A DNA stretch of 64,000 nucleotides from Conoideocrella luteorostrata (GCA_032433595.1 JASWJB010000200.1:17777-81776), one strand, 5' to 3'; shown: positions 10,920-24,068, numbered from the stretch's first letter. Made by a program: numbers and translations. The notes: generated from the sequence alone by a model not told the origin.

Positions 10920-12482
10920 TCATGCCGGAATTATGAGGGATTCAATTTCCTCGTCACTTAGTGACGATATGTACCCTGCAGCTTTCTCCGCCGGCGGATC
11001 TAATTCAGGTATTTCCTCTTTACACTTGCCCATTAGATCCTTCGGTATGGTCTCATCCATGGCGACCATGGTCGACCCGCAATCTGCGCCTCGAGCGACA
11101 TAAACGCTGTCTTGATCTGGGTCGTAAATGACAAGTGACCTGCGCAAAAAGTGACCGCCGATCCATAAATCTAAGTAGAAAACACAGTTAGTTACCTATT
11201 AGCCAAAGAAAAGCAGCCCCTTTGTGATGTCGATAGAATAGAAGAGAGTTCTTACCAGCACCCAGGCCCCCGCTCCTAAACGCAATAGCTAATCTACACT
11301 CGTTGTCGTTAATTCTATTCATTAAGAAATCAGAGAGAGGTATCGATATCGTAGTTTTATCGGTCATTTGAAAATCCAAAGTCGTCATAGAGTCTACAGC
11401 GCTGCAAGCGACGTGCAGCATCTTGTTATTTACTGTAGCACCCATTATTTTCACAAACCGGTCTTGGTATTTTTGTGGTATTATCAAACCCGGGCTTCCA
11501 GAGTCTAGTCCAACTGTCAAAGACTTATCCGGCATGGTATTCTCGTCGAGCACGACTTGATGGCTAGTACTGCCATTACTAAAAGACAGGGATTGCATCT
11601 TGGCGTTGAATCTATTCGCGAACAGTTGTAAGCATGAAACACGATGGGAAAGAGTATGTATGCCTTACTGCTTTAACGTATTCTGCTGCTTGATCTTCGA
11701 TGGCAAACATCTCCAGTGGACCGGAGAACTTGCTCGTATCATATCCGCCAAATGTGACTGCACCCTGGTCTTTTTTTCGCAGGGCCATGCTATAAGCTCG
11801 ATTCTTAACGAGGTGCTTTTCCTTGAGCTTTGCTAGCACTGATCCATCATTGGTCTCACCAATTGTCAAGCCCATGGTCCCGACATTGCGTGATAAATAG
11901 GAAAGTCGGTGCTTCATATTAGCAATTCCAAAACTCATATTTCCAAGCGATACACCTATAGCATAGTAAATTAGATAATTCAGCTCGACATGATGAGGAG
12001 GAGCTTAGTTTACCTCCAACAGAAACAGTGTCGGCGAACATATCTAGTGCAACTTGCTGGCCAACATAGCTGATAAAACTGTCTCGTTTGAGATTTTGTA
12101 GAGAGCGGCTGGCCTTTTGCTCAAAGTACGTTGATTTAGAACCATCTCGCACCTTGCCGTCTGGGAGACCTTGTATCCAGAGTATCTCAGATGCAGTGTC
12201 TGGCTCGACAATAACTTTCTGGGGAGGCGTCCCGATTTCAAGAATAATTCCTAGTGCTTTGATCGGTTTACTGCCTTCAAACATATAATTCTCTAATTCC
12301 GTGGAGGCTTGACGTTTTGTTTTATTTTTTAGATTCGTCTCTATTTCAGGAGGAATAGTAAATAAAGACAGCTGTAGGATGCCTTCCTTGGCGACCTTAA
12401 CGCTAGGCGTTTTTTTAGAAGCTGACGGTGCTGCTATCGCCGTGGTCAGCATCATGCTGATGACAAACTTGATGAAACCCAT
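10920..12482 (-). CDS. Secreted pepsin-like aspartic protease (family A1)
   Basis: Four exons: 12482-12014, 11955-11669, 11598-11256 and 11170-10920, with introns of 58, 70 and 85 bp. The sum is 1350 bp (449 aa) with consistent phases. It has a signal peptide (about residues 1-18), a propeptide ending at a Kex2-type KR (56-57), GTPPQ in the N-terminal lobe, a first catalytic motif DTAS (Asp95), and a second motif DSGS (Asp284). The C-terminal GGHFLR-S-VIYD segment matches the end of the fold. These features indicate an extracellular or vacuolar endopeptidase of the yapsin/candidapepsin kind. The usual first motif is DTG; here Gly is replaced by Ala, which could lower activity. The C terminus is short and lacks an obvious GPI signal. 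The gene stands alone with no partner nearby. Confidence 0.85.
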
Positions 12483-13266
12483 AGTGACGACGTAAGACGA
12501 GTGATTTGCTCAAGTTATTGAGATGAAGTTGGGCTAGATAAATAAAGTAAAAAAAAAAAAAAAAACAGGTGTTATGAGTTGTTTCTTGGGCAGTGAAATC
12601 ACTATTCTTGCTAGTAATTTGAAAATATGAATTTAGCTTATAAAGCTTCTTATAGTCTTCTGGTGGGATTTTCTTATTTCAGCCACCGGTCGACCAACAT
12701 GCAATCTTACAGTTTTAAACAACAGTAATTTTGCATTGCAGGTTGCTCCCTTAGCTCTGTGCTTGAAAATTACCGGTCATGTGTTTGAAGCTATCACTCA
12801 TGTTTTGAATATATTACCAAAATCAAAAAGCTATCCAACAGACGAGTCATATCTTTGAAACTTGCTTTCGCCTGATGCCACATAAATCAAGCTCTTAGCC
12901 TTTGTTGCTGAGCTCTGTTCTCGGCGCGCTGCCTCAGACTGTTTCCAACTTGCTAATAGTCTCACCTGCAGACCACTTGTCATGTGGCCTCTCTTTCTTG
13001 CTTATCGACTCTGGCATTTAACTCAGCCAGTCTTCCTACATCTATTCTGAAACTGTTGGGGGACACGCAGCAGATGAATATATGCATCCGCCCCAACTCG
13101 GACTTGAGAAATCCGGACCTAAGACAAGACCCACGTTGCAGGGTATGTTGGTAACGCCATACAAGACTGGACATGACAGGACGGGATTTTGTGATTTTAT
13201 TTACCTTGGGAAATGTTGGAATACCCCGTCAAGCGCAGCGTACGGGCGCACACGTGCCCGGTCACA
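12483..13266. other. Upstream region of the protease, no gene seen
   Basis: A poly-A/T tract lies at about 12549-12565 upstream of the protease start. No convincing frame follows. Confidence 0.4.
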
Positions 13267-13312
13267 TGGCCACCCTAGCACGCCCCTTCTATACAGCGCG
13301 CTCGGGGGCATT
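13267..13312 (-). repeat. 46-bp inverted repeat, left copy
   Basis: This is the reverse complement of 22136-22181 with 45 of 46 bases identical; similarity continues a little into a flanking purine-rich AAGAAGAGGAAG stretch. The repeat contains a TATA-like CTGTATA. Both copies are GC-rich. They could be ends of one large element or two copies of a small repeat in opposite orientation. Confidence 0.6.
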
Positions 13313-16300
13313 GCTCTTCCTCTTCTTTTCCCTGAGCTAACTATGGTCAAAACGAGTTGAACACCTTGTCTTTACCTATTGCTTCGTGCAAGAACCTTTT
13401 GACGTCAAATCTGAAACCTTGTGCTCCCTAATGAACCTTGTATGATGTAGCGCCAATGGAAAGTGTATTGTCGTAATGTATTTTCATGAGGTAACAAACA
13501 GCCCGGGTATTAATGCAAGTTTGAAACAGATTAAATGGTGTGAAAGTCGTATTTGGAAATGAGCTTATTTAATGAAATGGAACACACTAAATTATGCAAA
13601 GTCACATTGAATAATAGAATAGGTGGGCATCTGCGCCGCTTCGGGCTTAGCTCCTACTTACTACATGATCGAAAATCTGCCACGGTGTTTAATTACTCAT
13701 ATTTCGTCGCATTGCGGCCCACGCGAAAAACCAAAAAGGACCCGGTCCACCGTTAGTTCAGCGTGACTATTTTTGTAATGCCAGATTGGTCTGCTAGGAT
13801 ATACAGGATACATGGCAGCGATTCATAAACCGGAGGTTTTAGGCTACGATTTCTGACTGCATCAATCGAATGGAGGATCATGCATATTGACCGGAAATTT
13901 GTGCATGAATAAACCGGACGACTGTGCGTCAGCTGACTAAGGAAAGAAGAGTCCACGGCGACTGATACTTGGGCGCCTGGGCGCGCAGCTGACTAATCGC
14001 TACTGATGCTTCTTCCTCATTGGCCCATCCAAAACGCCCTCGCCAGGTCGCATCCAAAGAAACGCCGCCTACCAACTGAACAGAAATGGCCGCGGAAACT
14101 TTTGTGGAAGATTTCCTTCCACCTTGAAGACCAGTACGAATCGCGCGAGGCTCTTCAAGCTTGTGGTGCTGCCTGAGACATGCATGCTTGATAAGAAATT
14201 AGCACACAATAATACTTCTTGCAAATTATTAAATAATCATGTCATGTCCCCGCCAGTATGATGTCATTAGCAGTGTAAATAATATGTCGTCGGACGTAAT
14301 CTGGTGCACTAAGAGATGCAATAACCCGCGGGAGCGTTCGCCGAGGACAGGTGGCCACGTCGACTGACGACCAGCAAGCCAAAGGATAAGCGTGCAAGGG
14401 GTTTGGTGGTATAAAATCGTGAAGTGGGATGCGTGGGCCATCCCTTTGACTGCTGCTGCTGCTGCTGCTCTCTCGCCGTCTCCAGCGAGTCGAGGCCACC
14501 TGTATCCCGGCAAGCCGCGCGCAACTCGCCAGCAGCCATAACGCCCCGTGGACCGCGGATGCTTATCTAGGCATAATGAGCTTATTCCATGCTTCTATCG
14601 TAGATGTTTACTGGTGTCGTGGGCAGGGGAGGCGGGTGAGTGTTGCAAATCTGTGCTCCAGCCATGTTTTCCGACCGGCTCCGTAATTTCGACATTTTTG
14701 ATTTTTTGGTGCCTGCCCGCCACAACCACCACGCTGGTGACTAAGAGGCTCGCCCCCCACTCCCCCCTGTTTTTTTTTTTTTTTTTGGCAGTACTAGTAC
14801 GGCACAGCACGGCAACTAGTTGTGTGTGCGCCGCGGGTTAGTCAGTTAGTTGGCTAGTCGGCTTAGCCCCAGAGGCGACGACAGATCCGTAAGGATGGAT
14901 ACATCCACGTCATGCTGACTGAAGGCGCGAGAAATCGATCGGCTTGTTGGTTGTCGGTGATCGGCAGTAACCTGGATTTAATCAGGTGGGGGGATAGAAT
15001 AAAAACCCACCCCACTAAACTCTGCAAGTAAATATGTTTCTAATTGTTTTTCGCCGACGATGCTTACCAGCGACGGTTTTGTTGCTTGGCAGTGCATTTG
15101 CTGCCGCTTCTACTAGCGCCTGAGCCTGGGATCGTTGGGGCATCTCATGCCAAATCCAGTCGTCTCTTCCGCAAGGCCCATTTATCGATGATCGATGAGA
15201 GCCTCACGCAACTGGCTTTTTGGTTGAGGAGTATCTTGACGGACGATGGCATTGAACACTTCAATATTGCGCGGGGTAGTTAAAGCCCGCGTCTCCCCGA
15301 TCAATCATAGACAGAGGCAAGACCAACATTTGTACGGAGTAACACGAGCCACTCCAGAAGCACGCCTCGTACGGAGTACACAGACGCTAGCTCATGGGTA
15401 TCATCGGATGGTGGGTTTGGAACAACCAACGTGGCTCCCGCTAGATGCTTGCTCTAGAAAAGTACTCCGTATATTTCCCCAAACGTAAAACCCCTCCCAC
15501 GCGCGGACGGAAGCAAGTCTTTCTCAAACACAGTCACGGTAAGTGGCAAAACCACCTGGACAATTACTCGTGGGTCCTACAATCTGTCACTGTTTCACGA
15601 AACTGTTGTTCTCCCGGTGCCTCCAAGCTGCCTGACACTAATTGCATTCGTCTCTGATCCACGTATAGTAATCAAGCTTCTCACTTGTTTCGGAAGCGAG
15701 AGCAACCACATTTCTATCCTTATGTTTTGCCGTTACTGCTTTCCAGCAGTATGTTGTTTCGCGCCAGCAGCTTACGTGCACACCTTACAGGTGATGCTGA
15801 TGATGATGCTGATGCTGATGAATATTAAAAGAAAGTGGCGGCTGTGCGAGGTACCTAAATGCATTGCGCCTCGCGACTAGGCTCGTCTTTCTTGCGGACG
15901 CATGTAGTATATATACAAAATAATATCAAGCAAGGTAGGTAGTGTGGAAGATTTTAAGCAAGCGTAGCTAACCACATTACGGCGCAATCGCTTTATTAAA
16001 AATACAAAGTAGCAATATTATTAAAACCCCCGTAGATTAAATCAATATTCTAAATTTCTTTTTTTTAACCCTTTATACACTTTGTCGTAATAATAGAGTG
16101 TTTTACACTTAGACAGCGGTTTTGGTCGCGGGGTAAGCCTCGGCTCGCAGAGGTCTTTAAGCTCGACGCTATTCATCCTTTCTCAACAGTCCTTATGAGC
16201 CTAAACCATTATCGGGCCCTGTTCTGATAGGCCCTACGAGGAGCATACTATGAAGTATTTGGATAGGTAAATGAAAGAATCGGTGTGTATTTATTTTCCT

Positions 16301-17056
16301 CCGCGAGCTTCTTCCATAGCAGAATCTGACCGCCTTCTTCCCGTGTCTTAGCGTTTCTCTACACCACATCTTCGCAATATAGTACATGGCAGGCGGCAGG
16401 GAAATCACATTATAGTAGCATCTTGCGCCGGGGACATGGCATTCGAACGTTCCAGGAGGTGATCAATTGAGCCAGGCCTCCACCGTTGAAGCACTGCATT
16501 CATCAAAACTTTCAACAGGTGGACTGTGAGGATTCACAATCCCTCATCATGTTGTGTGTATGTATGTGTGTGTGCGCTCACATTACTAGAAGAAATTGGA
16601 GAGGTTTAAATTTATGTGTTATGATGGGAAGAGCTGTGTTACAGTGATGATGGAGGCGGAATTCCTTGTGTAACGGCCTCGCCCAAACACCCTCATTTAT
16701 ACGCCTACAATCTGAGACGCCCCTGACTCGAATTCCTGACTTATGCCAAGGGCCCACGTAATCCTTCTCGCGCTATCTGTGTAAGCCACACACATCCTTG
16801 TTATTCGACAACGGAAGGTCGTGACAGATTATTCTCTTCGCCTCCCACGAGCTGGTACTCGTCGGGACAGTCTGCCTGGCTGCGATGACTGAGGGGGCTG
16901 TAAATCCTGTCTAAATGGCTTGGCATTTTTTGTGTGTGGCTTGAACGTATTGATGCAAGAGTATACCCGGAGCACAGCGGCGGGTTTGGTTGCCTTGGCT
17001 TTGACGCTCTAGCCGGTAGCCTAGTTTCCAATCCAATGACAGATTAGCTAATTTCG
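13313..17056. other. Gene-poor region
   Basis: No supported gene. It holds a CTG microsatellite (about 14448-14470), a T tract (14770-14786), a GATGCT repeat (about 15793-15823), several TACGGAGTA/TACTCCGTA 9-mers (15330-15480), an AT-rich and apparently RIP-decayed patch (about 15900-16190), a GT tract (16555-16575) and a solo LTR (16581-16810). Polyglutamine-like frames at 14300-14540 come from the microsatellite. Confidence 0.5.
16581..16810 (-). repeat. Solo LTR A, copy 1
   Basis: A minus-strand copy of the solo LTR family seen at five other sites. Its 5' end (16810 on the complement) is TGTCGAATAA, and internal blocks AAGGATTACGT, GTCTCAGATTGTAGGCGTATAAA and CCTCCATCATCAC are recognisable. 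A CA-dinucleotide expansion lies just outside the 3' end. No target duplication is visible. Confidence 0.55.
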
Positions 17057-18457
17057 TTATGTTTTGCTCGCATGCTTTGCGTCTTCGTACCTAATATGAT
17101 GCTGTGAGCCGAAGGAGCCGAAGGCTCGCGGCGCAATCCGCAGCAGGACAAGCCGCATGGTCGGCAAGCATGTGCATATGAAACCAACGCAGATTTCAAT
17201 GCTAGACCACCAAACTATACCCCATAAATCCCAGGTCGGATTCACTGTTGATGCAAATTGAGCAATCGATCGCATTCGTAGGAACGAGACAATCGTGACG
17301 CTGTACGTAAGTGTCCATGGTTAGCTCGGGCTGCCCTGTCGTGTTTGTAATTAAGACTCACATTGCGCCTGTTAAGAACATTAAAGTAACCCCAACTTTC
17401 TTCTTCCAATGAAGTTTGAGTACTCTAACTTGGCTGAGAGGGATCGCAAGAAGCCAAAAATCCGATGACACCGTAATCGCACCATTGGCCCAACCAGCCG
17501 CATTAACGTTAATGCAATGTCCCTCGCGTAGGGGGCCGTCGAACTTGTCCCAATTGTAACTGATGGGGGTACATTGAAAGATGGCCGCAAGAGTAAATGC
17601 AGCGCTGAATGCGACGTGGAATCCCATAGTCCACCATAGCAGGCGTCGAATTATCTTACCAGGGAAGATACTAAGATAGAAAAAGCATAACGACAATTTT
17701 AGTTGGGCCATAAGAGAGATATAAAGAATTTGGACAACAAGGAAGTAGGTGCCAAATAACCGTAAATGAGGCTGGCTTACTCCCCAAAGATCTTTACCTA
17801 GGCCATGTGCCGTTAAGCCGGTTATTGATAAGACAATAGTTGCTAGACCAATAGGAACTGCACTTAAAATTACCCAGTCATCCGTTTCCAGACGTTTCCT
17901 AGCGCTGTAAATTTGTTTATAGACAAGGCGAATAGCAACGACTAGTGACGAAGTTGTCCCAAGTATAATTACCATAATGTTGAACTGCTCTGCTTGGTCT
18001 CGAGGAGCGACTTGGCATATGGTTTTAGTACTATTATTAATATCTGTGAGCGCAGATTAGCCATGAAAAGCGTCCAGGAGGGTTTGGACACCTACATAAA
18101 GCTTCGGGGAGAGTGCAGGCAGCGAGAACTCTGTCGGTATTGTGATTCTCTGCTTCTATTTGGCAAATACAACTAATATTGGACAACGGGCATGATTCTG
18201 CTAAATACGACCGCTACACATCAAAGGTGTAGTTGTTAGTAGGTCTGGGAATTGCCAGATGTCCGTTCGAAGTTACTCACGGCACAAGAGGGCAGCTTTG
18301 CCAACTCTTCAGCCCAGCTGCTGTTCGTTGGCACCGCGATTGATACTGCTTGTTTCGCCAATAGCAGCATTGAGAGCGCCAATACAAGATGCCCTTTGAA
18401 TCCAGATACGGCGGCGGTGAGCGATGCATAGCTCCTCCCCCGCCCAGATGGCCGCAT
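17057..18457 (-). CDS. CFEM-containing PTH11-like GPCR (fungal rhodopsin-domain protein)
   Basis: Four exons: 18457-18281, 18213-18096, 18043-17362 and 17300-17057, with introns of 67, 52 and 61 bp. The sum is 1221 bp, 406 aa. It has a signal peptide (about 20-40), then a CFEM-like cysteine domain starting at LPSCA (55-59) with cysteines at 58, 67, 74, 76, 92 and 108, then seven membrane segments of the fungal rhodopsin-domain type. Recognisable parts are the RLETDDW loop, the CTPISYNWD segment and the NPTWD-GIVWWSSIEICVGF end. The family comprises plasma-membrane receptors implicated in surface sensing and appressorium signalling. Only six CFEM cysteines are visible where eight are usual. 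The tail after the last helix is short. No functional neighbour. Confidence 0.88.
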
Positions 18458-21400
18458 TCTGAGGTCAGTGTGATAGTTATTCGTGTCGTCGGCGACAAAT
18501 ATTGCACCGAGTTCGTAGCCAATGTCTTGCTGGACCGAAGTCTTTCAGAAAATTTGGGAGGCTTGCGCTGGAGGCGTCGTTGGAGACAATGCCCCAAGCT
18601 GTTGAAGGCCTCTTTAAAAGCGGCTGAGTGATGAGACACTGCCTAGCTTCTAAGATTGTTGCCATCGAGCTGCCAGGGGATTGACTGAGGGTATTGAGAA
18701 ACGAAACATAAACGGCCACATCTGTTTCTACATTGCCGTGCACTCTGCCTCTGCCCTGGGCGTCCCGATTAATTTGCCGACACCTTGATTGCCGATGCGC
18801 GTGCGTGGAGGAGGTAAGTTGGACCCAGACACATGCACGACTCATCTCGATCGACAGCAGGGGGTTCCTTGCGCAACGGGCCTCCAGAGCCTCTCGGACC
18901 CCCCACTAGCCACGTTGCCCTGGTGGCTTTTTAGTTTTTGAGCGTTTCGAACAGTCAGACAAGCTCAAAACGGTCCAATGAGCTGTAGGCTTGGCCTTCA
19001 ACTGGGGTCCTGGTTGCCAAGTCATATCGCACGTGCTAGCATACTCTAGGTCGAAAGGAGGAAGCCAAACCCGAGCAATATCTACGTTCCATCCCCGTCC
19101 TTTATTTTTCCCTTTTTTTTTTTCCTTCTTCCCTGTGTGAAGAGGGATCTTCGCGAGACCAGATGGTGTGATAGACGGACCCTAACCTCGTAGAGTTAGC
19201 ACGGTAACTAGAAACTCGACATTACGGAGTAAGACATACTCGGTTCTCCGGATACTCCGTACGGGGAACGCTAGTGCTCCACGTGGACCACCAAACTTAT
19301 ATCTGCCATGCTAGGGACAGTTTAACCGAACCCTTTCAATTCGAACGCCCACCACGAATGCAATTAAAGCTTATTAATAATAAATTTTATTATGTAAATA
19401 GCTAACTAAGCTATATAATAATTAATGCATTTTTTTCCGTTTAATTTTATGGGGTTTTGGGTCGCTGAGGCATTATCTCTTGCGAAGCTAATGCTACATC
19501 GATGGCTCAGTTAAATTGACCCCCGCTTGTCTATCAACCGGCAATAGTTAACCCCGAGTCCAGTGGAGTTTGCAGTCAGCCCTCGTTCGGCCCCAGCCGC
19601 CGGGTCCCGAAATGAGACCAGAAAGACGCCTCATGGATTCCCTGGCAAAAAGTGCTGTTTGAGCCCACCACCATTTTTTCGAGACTAAGGCCCTGTCTTA
19701 CTAGTGGTTTCTCCAGACAGAGCGAGTATTCCGGCTAAATTCTGTGTGGCTACAAGTTGACAGAAGTCACCCAATCCCCCACCAATTCCCCACCTGCCGT
19801 GATAACAAAGGTGTCACGATGTGAACGGCTATCGACATCCGATGCTTGCAGCGGAGAATTCTCCTTGATCCTTATCTGACTTGACCAGGAATTTGGCAGC
19901 TGTTTATACCTGAAATCCACCTTAGATGCCGTCAATCTAGAAATTCCGTCTGACGTAGCTGAATTTATTGAATTCGACAGTTTCCTCTTAACCCAATTTT
20001 TTTTTTTTAGTGCTGGCTCGGTGGCTTGAGCTAATCTCTTAGCGCCTCTTATCATTATCTATTGCTGCCCATTGTGGCGTGCGGCTAAACTTTCAGCTCT
20101 TTTATTGTGAGCAGAGATGAAGCTTTTGCTAGTATGTAGAAGAGTAAAAAAAAATATATAATTTAATAGCCTAAAGGAGTAAACTAGATTTCATAGGGTT
20201 CCATCGCGCATGTGACTCCTTGTTGTGCTATTGCGTGCGACAAAAGATGCCGCGTTTTGCCCGCAAAGAAATTAGGGCATGAGGCTGGAAAGTGGGGCTT
20301 TAGCTAGTCCTTTGTGTACTAGCTATTTGCGTGCACAACGGCCATCTTACCACGCGTAATATACGAGATACTCCATGCCCGCCGATTTCATCGGCATCAT
20401 AGGCACGGGGAAACCATCGGATTCGTTGACTATGCTGCTACTGCTGGCGATGCTACTGACGAAGGTCATGTTGCTTGATGTTTATGCCGCTGCTGCTGCT
20501 GACCGTCCAATCACTATACAGCGATCGCCCAGTGACTCATGAAAAGATTATTGTGGGTGTTAATCAATTCGTCTGCAGATCTCCTAGGCCGGCGTGGTCG
20601 TATTTCGCCGCCCCTAACTCGTGGATTGACGGGCGTAGTTCCGTTTAGGAGCTAGTGGCAGACATGCTTCCCAGGCCGCCAAGGACAATCGCAGCTCACA
20701 AAGGTCCGTGACGCTCTGGTTCGAGGAGACGGGAGGGATAGTTAGTTATCCAAACTGTTTGCAAGCTCGGCCTTGATTGCCTAGATCAGTTTCTGCCAAA
20801 GTTTGAAAGAGCCGTTTCAGAATCGGGAGGTTATGCTATCTACGGGGTCGACGTCTTTGGCACTAACCCGCTAGGCTGCACAATGCTTCCAGCTAGTCGT
20901 TTCGACGATAATGAAAGTCTAGAGATCCACTCATCTTTTTTTGATTCTTTTGAGAATGATCTCTAGCCAGCTGTAATTGACTTGACTGATTACAATACCA
21001 ACAAAGGGAGATGTAGGGATAAATCGACCCGGTTTTTGGTGTAGTACATGGCAAAAAGAACGACCAAAGGGGGGAACCGCCGGGTGGTAGAGCCAGCCAA
21101 ATGGTACAAGCTCTCTCCTCATCCGCCGCTCTATGTTTGGTCAAGGCGGACCAGGTTACAGACGACCAACGGGTCGTATACGCTAACCGCACAAGTAAAT
21201 GGTGCAAGACAGGTAGTTACTGACTCAGCGACGAGTCTGATCAGCCCCTATACTACTCGGATGAATCAAATGATAAGGAACAGACGGACGAGTGGAGTGG
21301 CAGTTAGGCGGGTGATGGCGGGAAAGAATCCTCCATGTGTACGGAGTATAAACACCCAATGAAGGAATGGTGGGTAATCTCCCTTGCACGCGAAGTGGAC

Positions 21401-22135
21401 CATTTTTTGGACAACAAGCCAGTGAATTATTGCCTGGGCTATCAATAGACAATGGCACCCCCGGAGGTAGAGCTTACAATCCTGGATCCTGGCCCTACCG
21501 CGGCCTGAGCGGCGCACCTAAAGTGGCCGAAGCGAAGCGTCGGTACTCAAAAGTCTTTTGCTTTTTTTGGATGTTGGAATGACATAAAAGAGAACAGAAT
21601 TAGCAGTGTTAATCGAACAAGTAATGTGAATTAGTAAAGCGGAAAGGAATAAAACGCACAGAAACTAGGAATAGCATTAGTCAGCTAATAAAGCTGAGAT
21701 GCACAGTGCAAATAGAAAACAGGGCAAGAAGGACAGCAAGTAATATCGTGCGCGTGACCCGCGATGGATTCACTGCTGCAAGCACGCAATACTGAATAAT
21801 AACCAGAGCGACGCATAGTACAGCTTATTCAGCGATGCGTGAATGCAAGTAATAGATAAGGCAGTATTATAAGTGGAGGTAGTTATTCCGTAAGGGGTGA
21901 GGGAGTTCTTGCTCTTCACTTTCGATTGTTCTTTAGTTAGTAACATCTTTCGATAGCGCGGGCTGCCTAACTTCAATATTTGTTGCCGTAACCATATGGA
22001 GACCTAGGGGGACGACAACCAACTTGCAGGGCTTCGGGTGACGAGGGTATCTATACCGGAACGTGAAGCAAAACAATGTGCAAAACGATTCAATTCATTC
22101 GTGACTATCTAGAAGAGAAGAAGAAGAAGAGGAAG
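18458..22135. other. Gene-poor region
   Basis: No confident gene. It contains an AT-rich patch (about 19360-19460), a T tract (19998-20008), a GCTGCTACTG/GCTGCTGCTG repeat patch (20430-20505), and TACGGAGTA-type 9-mers near 19205-19265 and 21337. A minus-strand frame of 101 codons (19750-20055) has no motif. Confidence 0.4.
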
Positions 22136-22181
22136 AATGCCCCCGAGCGCGCTGTATAAAAGGGGCGTGCTAGGGTGGCCA
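22136..22181 (+). repeat. 46-bp inverted repeat, right copy
   Basis: Partner of 13267-13312 in opposite orientation, differing at one base. It follows a GAA-rich tract (22110-22135) and contains CTGTATAAAAGGGGCG, which looks like a TATA box. Confidence 0.6.
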
Positions 22182-22399
22182 CGGGTAGCTCAAGGGGCGT
22201 CGGCAGCCCTCCAGTTTCGGAGAGGCCTACATTGTGTGTGATGCAGCGGAAGAAGCCGACTGCGCTCTCATTGTCGGTTCTAGGATGGCCTGGTGAAGGT
22301 TTTCTACCAAAGATTGTTTTAGGGACATCCATCTGGATGAGCCTTATCGTTGCACAGTACAGTCTTTACATTCCAACACGCATTCCGTGGAGGAGCAGC

Positions 22400-22860
22400 T
22401 GCGTCTGGTGCGCACTACCGCAACGAAAGTCCCAGAAAGGGCAGAAGTTAAGGGTGAAGCGAAGGTGACCTGGTGCCGTATAAATGGGCCAAGCGAGGCG
22501 GAAAATCGGGAACCTGGACCATGGCCTCGTCAGCATGTAGAGGGAACAGGACATCGTTCGTTGGTTTGGTTGTATGCAGACGTGTGCTGTGTCATTTCGG
22601 GCGAAAGAGTCTTTCCTAGATAGACCCTATATGCCGACCCGATTAGAGGAAGGCGTACGAGTACGCCATGAAAGGCTCGGAGGGCGACGGAGGGCGACGA
22701 CGGAGGGACTGTGACCTGGCCAGAGGATTACACTGGGAGCAGTGGACACCTCTTTAGCGAGAGACCGTGAATACATAGATGTGCGCACAGTCATTAGTGA
22801 CATTGACACAGAGCGTTGTAAGAACTACGTAGAGATGTAACAGTAACGATGATGGAAATA
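22400..22860 (+). pseudogene. Decayed paralogue of the orphan gene at 32969-33832
   Basis: The frame around 22387-22623 contains KVTWCRI, then VEG-G-----VWLYADVC, matching ITWCRM and LEGVG-WTAIWLYSDMC of the intact gene at 32969. About 40 bp further, AYEYAM and then HWEQWTPL-stop-RETVNT-stop-MC match the intact YEYAM and HWEKWSPLQRECVNTWMC in the same order. Two in-frame TAG codons stand where the intact gene has CAG and TGG. The centre is shortened. Only the middle part of the gene remains and there is no start codon. Function of the family is unknown. Confidence 0.65.
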
Positions 22861-23114
22861 ATTTCAGCCCTTGGAGATCTATTTTCCGCTATGATGGACA
22901 TACTTTTAATGGGGTAAACAAGTTTAGCCAAGAAGACGTTCGTGGAAGGAACGGAAACTCCGGAAGGGAGGGCACGAAAAAAGTAAACTATAGTTGCGAA
23001 TGGAGACAGATGTAAATGAAATGACACAGAATGGCGCATACGAGGAGCTGTTCATGACGGGCGTACAGACAGACAGCAATTGTAACGAGTGAAGACGGAT
23101 GTCACAGGAAATTA

Positions 23115-23190
23115 TGAGCCTATTCAAGGGTCATAACTACACATGAAAAGTAGCCACTTATTACGCTATTTTTTGTGTGACAACACTTGA
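23115..23190 (+). repeat. Dispersed repeat C, copy 2
   Basis: Diverged copy of 10458-10535, sharing TATGAGCCTATT-AAGGGTCAT and ACGCTATTTTT. It lies just downstream of the decayed paralogue. Confidence 0.4.
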
Positions 23191-24068
23191 CAACGTCACA
23201 GACGCAACGTAAGACCATGTAGAGTGAGAGCACTGTAAGTCGTTAGTGAGGAGCAATAAACCTCTGAATAAGTTAAGAACATCAAAGAAGTGCCGCAATC
23301 CGACCGCCTTGTGATAAAAGCGCCAATTATAAGTTTGAAAGTCACATTTGATGTAAGCATGCCATCTCACAAAACCCAGCAGCGCTGATGCTTTTTGTGT
23401 ATTAGAATGGATATAAGGTCACTAGTCTTGCTATCGATCACAGACAAGTCAAACAAGATGATACTATATTCCCGCCTACGATGAGCATTCGACACACCTC
23501 ACTGTAGTACTCCAGCATACCACCAGACAGCTTACTGCTCAATGAAGACTCTTTCACCGGCCAGGACCCTCTATCCACCGGCTATCAGCCACTGTCTTGG
23601 ATTTATTTTGCGGGCAAGGAAGGCAAAAGCTCGAAGCACGTTCAAGGCCCTCTGGTGCAAATCCCGCACCATCTGCATGGCTTGCAATTTGAGTACGATG
23701 AAGCTCGCGAGACGCGGGTTTCCGATAAGCTTGGTCGCTGCAATGAAAGTGAATCACCGGGCACACTATTTTTAATTGACGAACTCTCTATTCTGTTGAT
23801 ACTGACGATAGCAGGATGCTATATACCGCCTAGTAAGCCTGGGTGTCAGTCATATCCGAACAGATCGTCGATACACTTTAGGAATGGCAAATTAGACCTC
23901 TTCTTATAGATTACTTCTAGCCAGAGATTTCGCCATTGAATTCGTCACCGTCAGGGGCCTCGTTTCGGAGGCGTCAGAGGTGCTGTTTCGGAGCCGTGTG
24001 AGACATCGCAGGATAGCCCCCGTGGCATGTGGTCAATGAACAACACGAGCCATCGTAGCCCACACCTG
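23191..24068. other. Intergenic, possible unrecognised relic
   Basis: Both strands carry short frames at about 23540-23770. A minus-strand frame there reads like protein (LQAMQMVRDLHQRALNVLRAF) but matches no family I know and has no start or splice context. Not called as a gene. Confidence 0.25.

Noticed and set aside
14300..14540. Polyglutamine-containing frames
   Set aside because: Produced by a CTG microsatellite; no start, splice or domain support.
13267..22181. A complete 8.9-kb DNA transposon bounded by the 46-bp inverted repeats
   Set aside because: No transposase relic or target duplication was found; the repeats alone do not prove one element.
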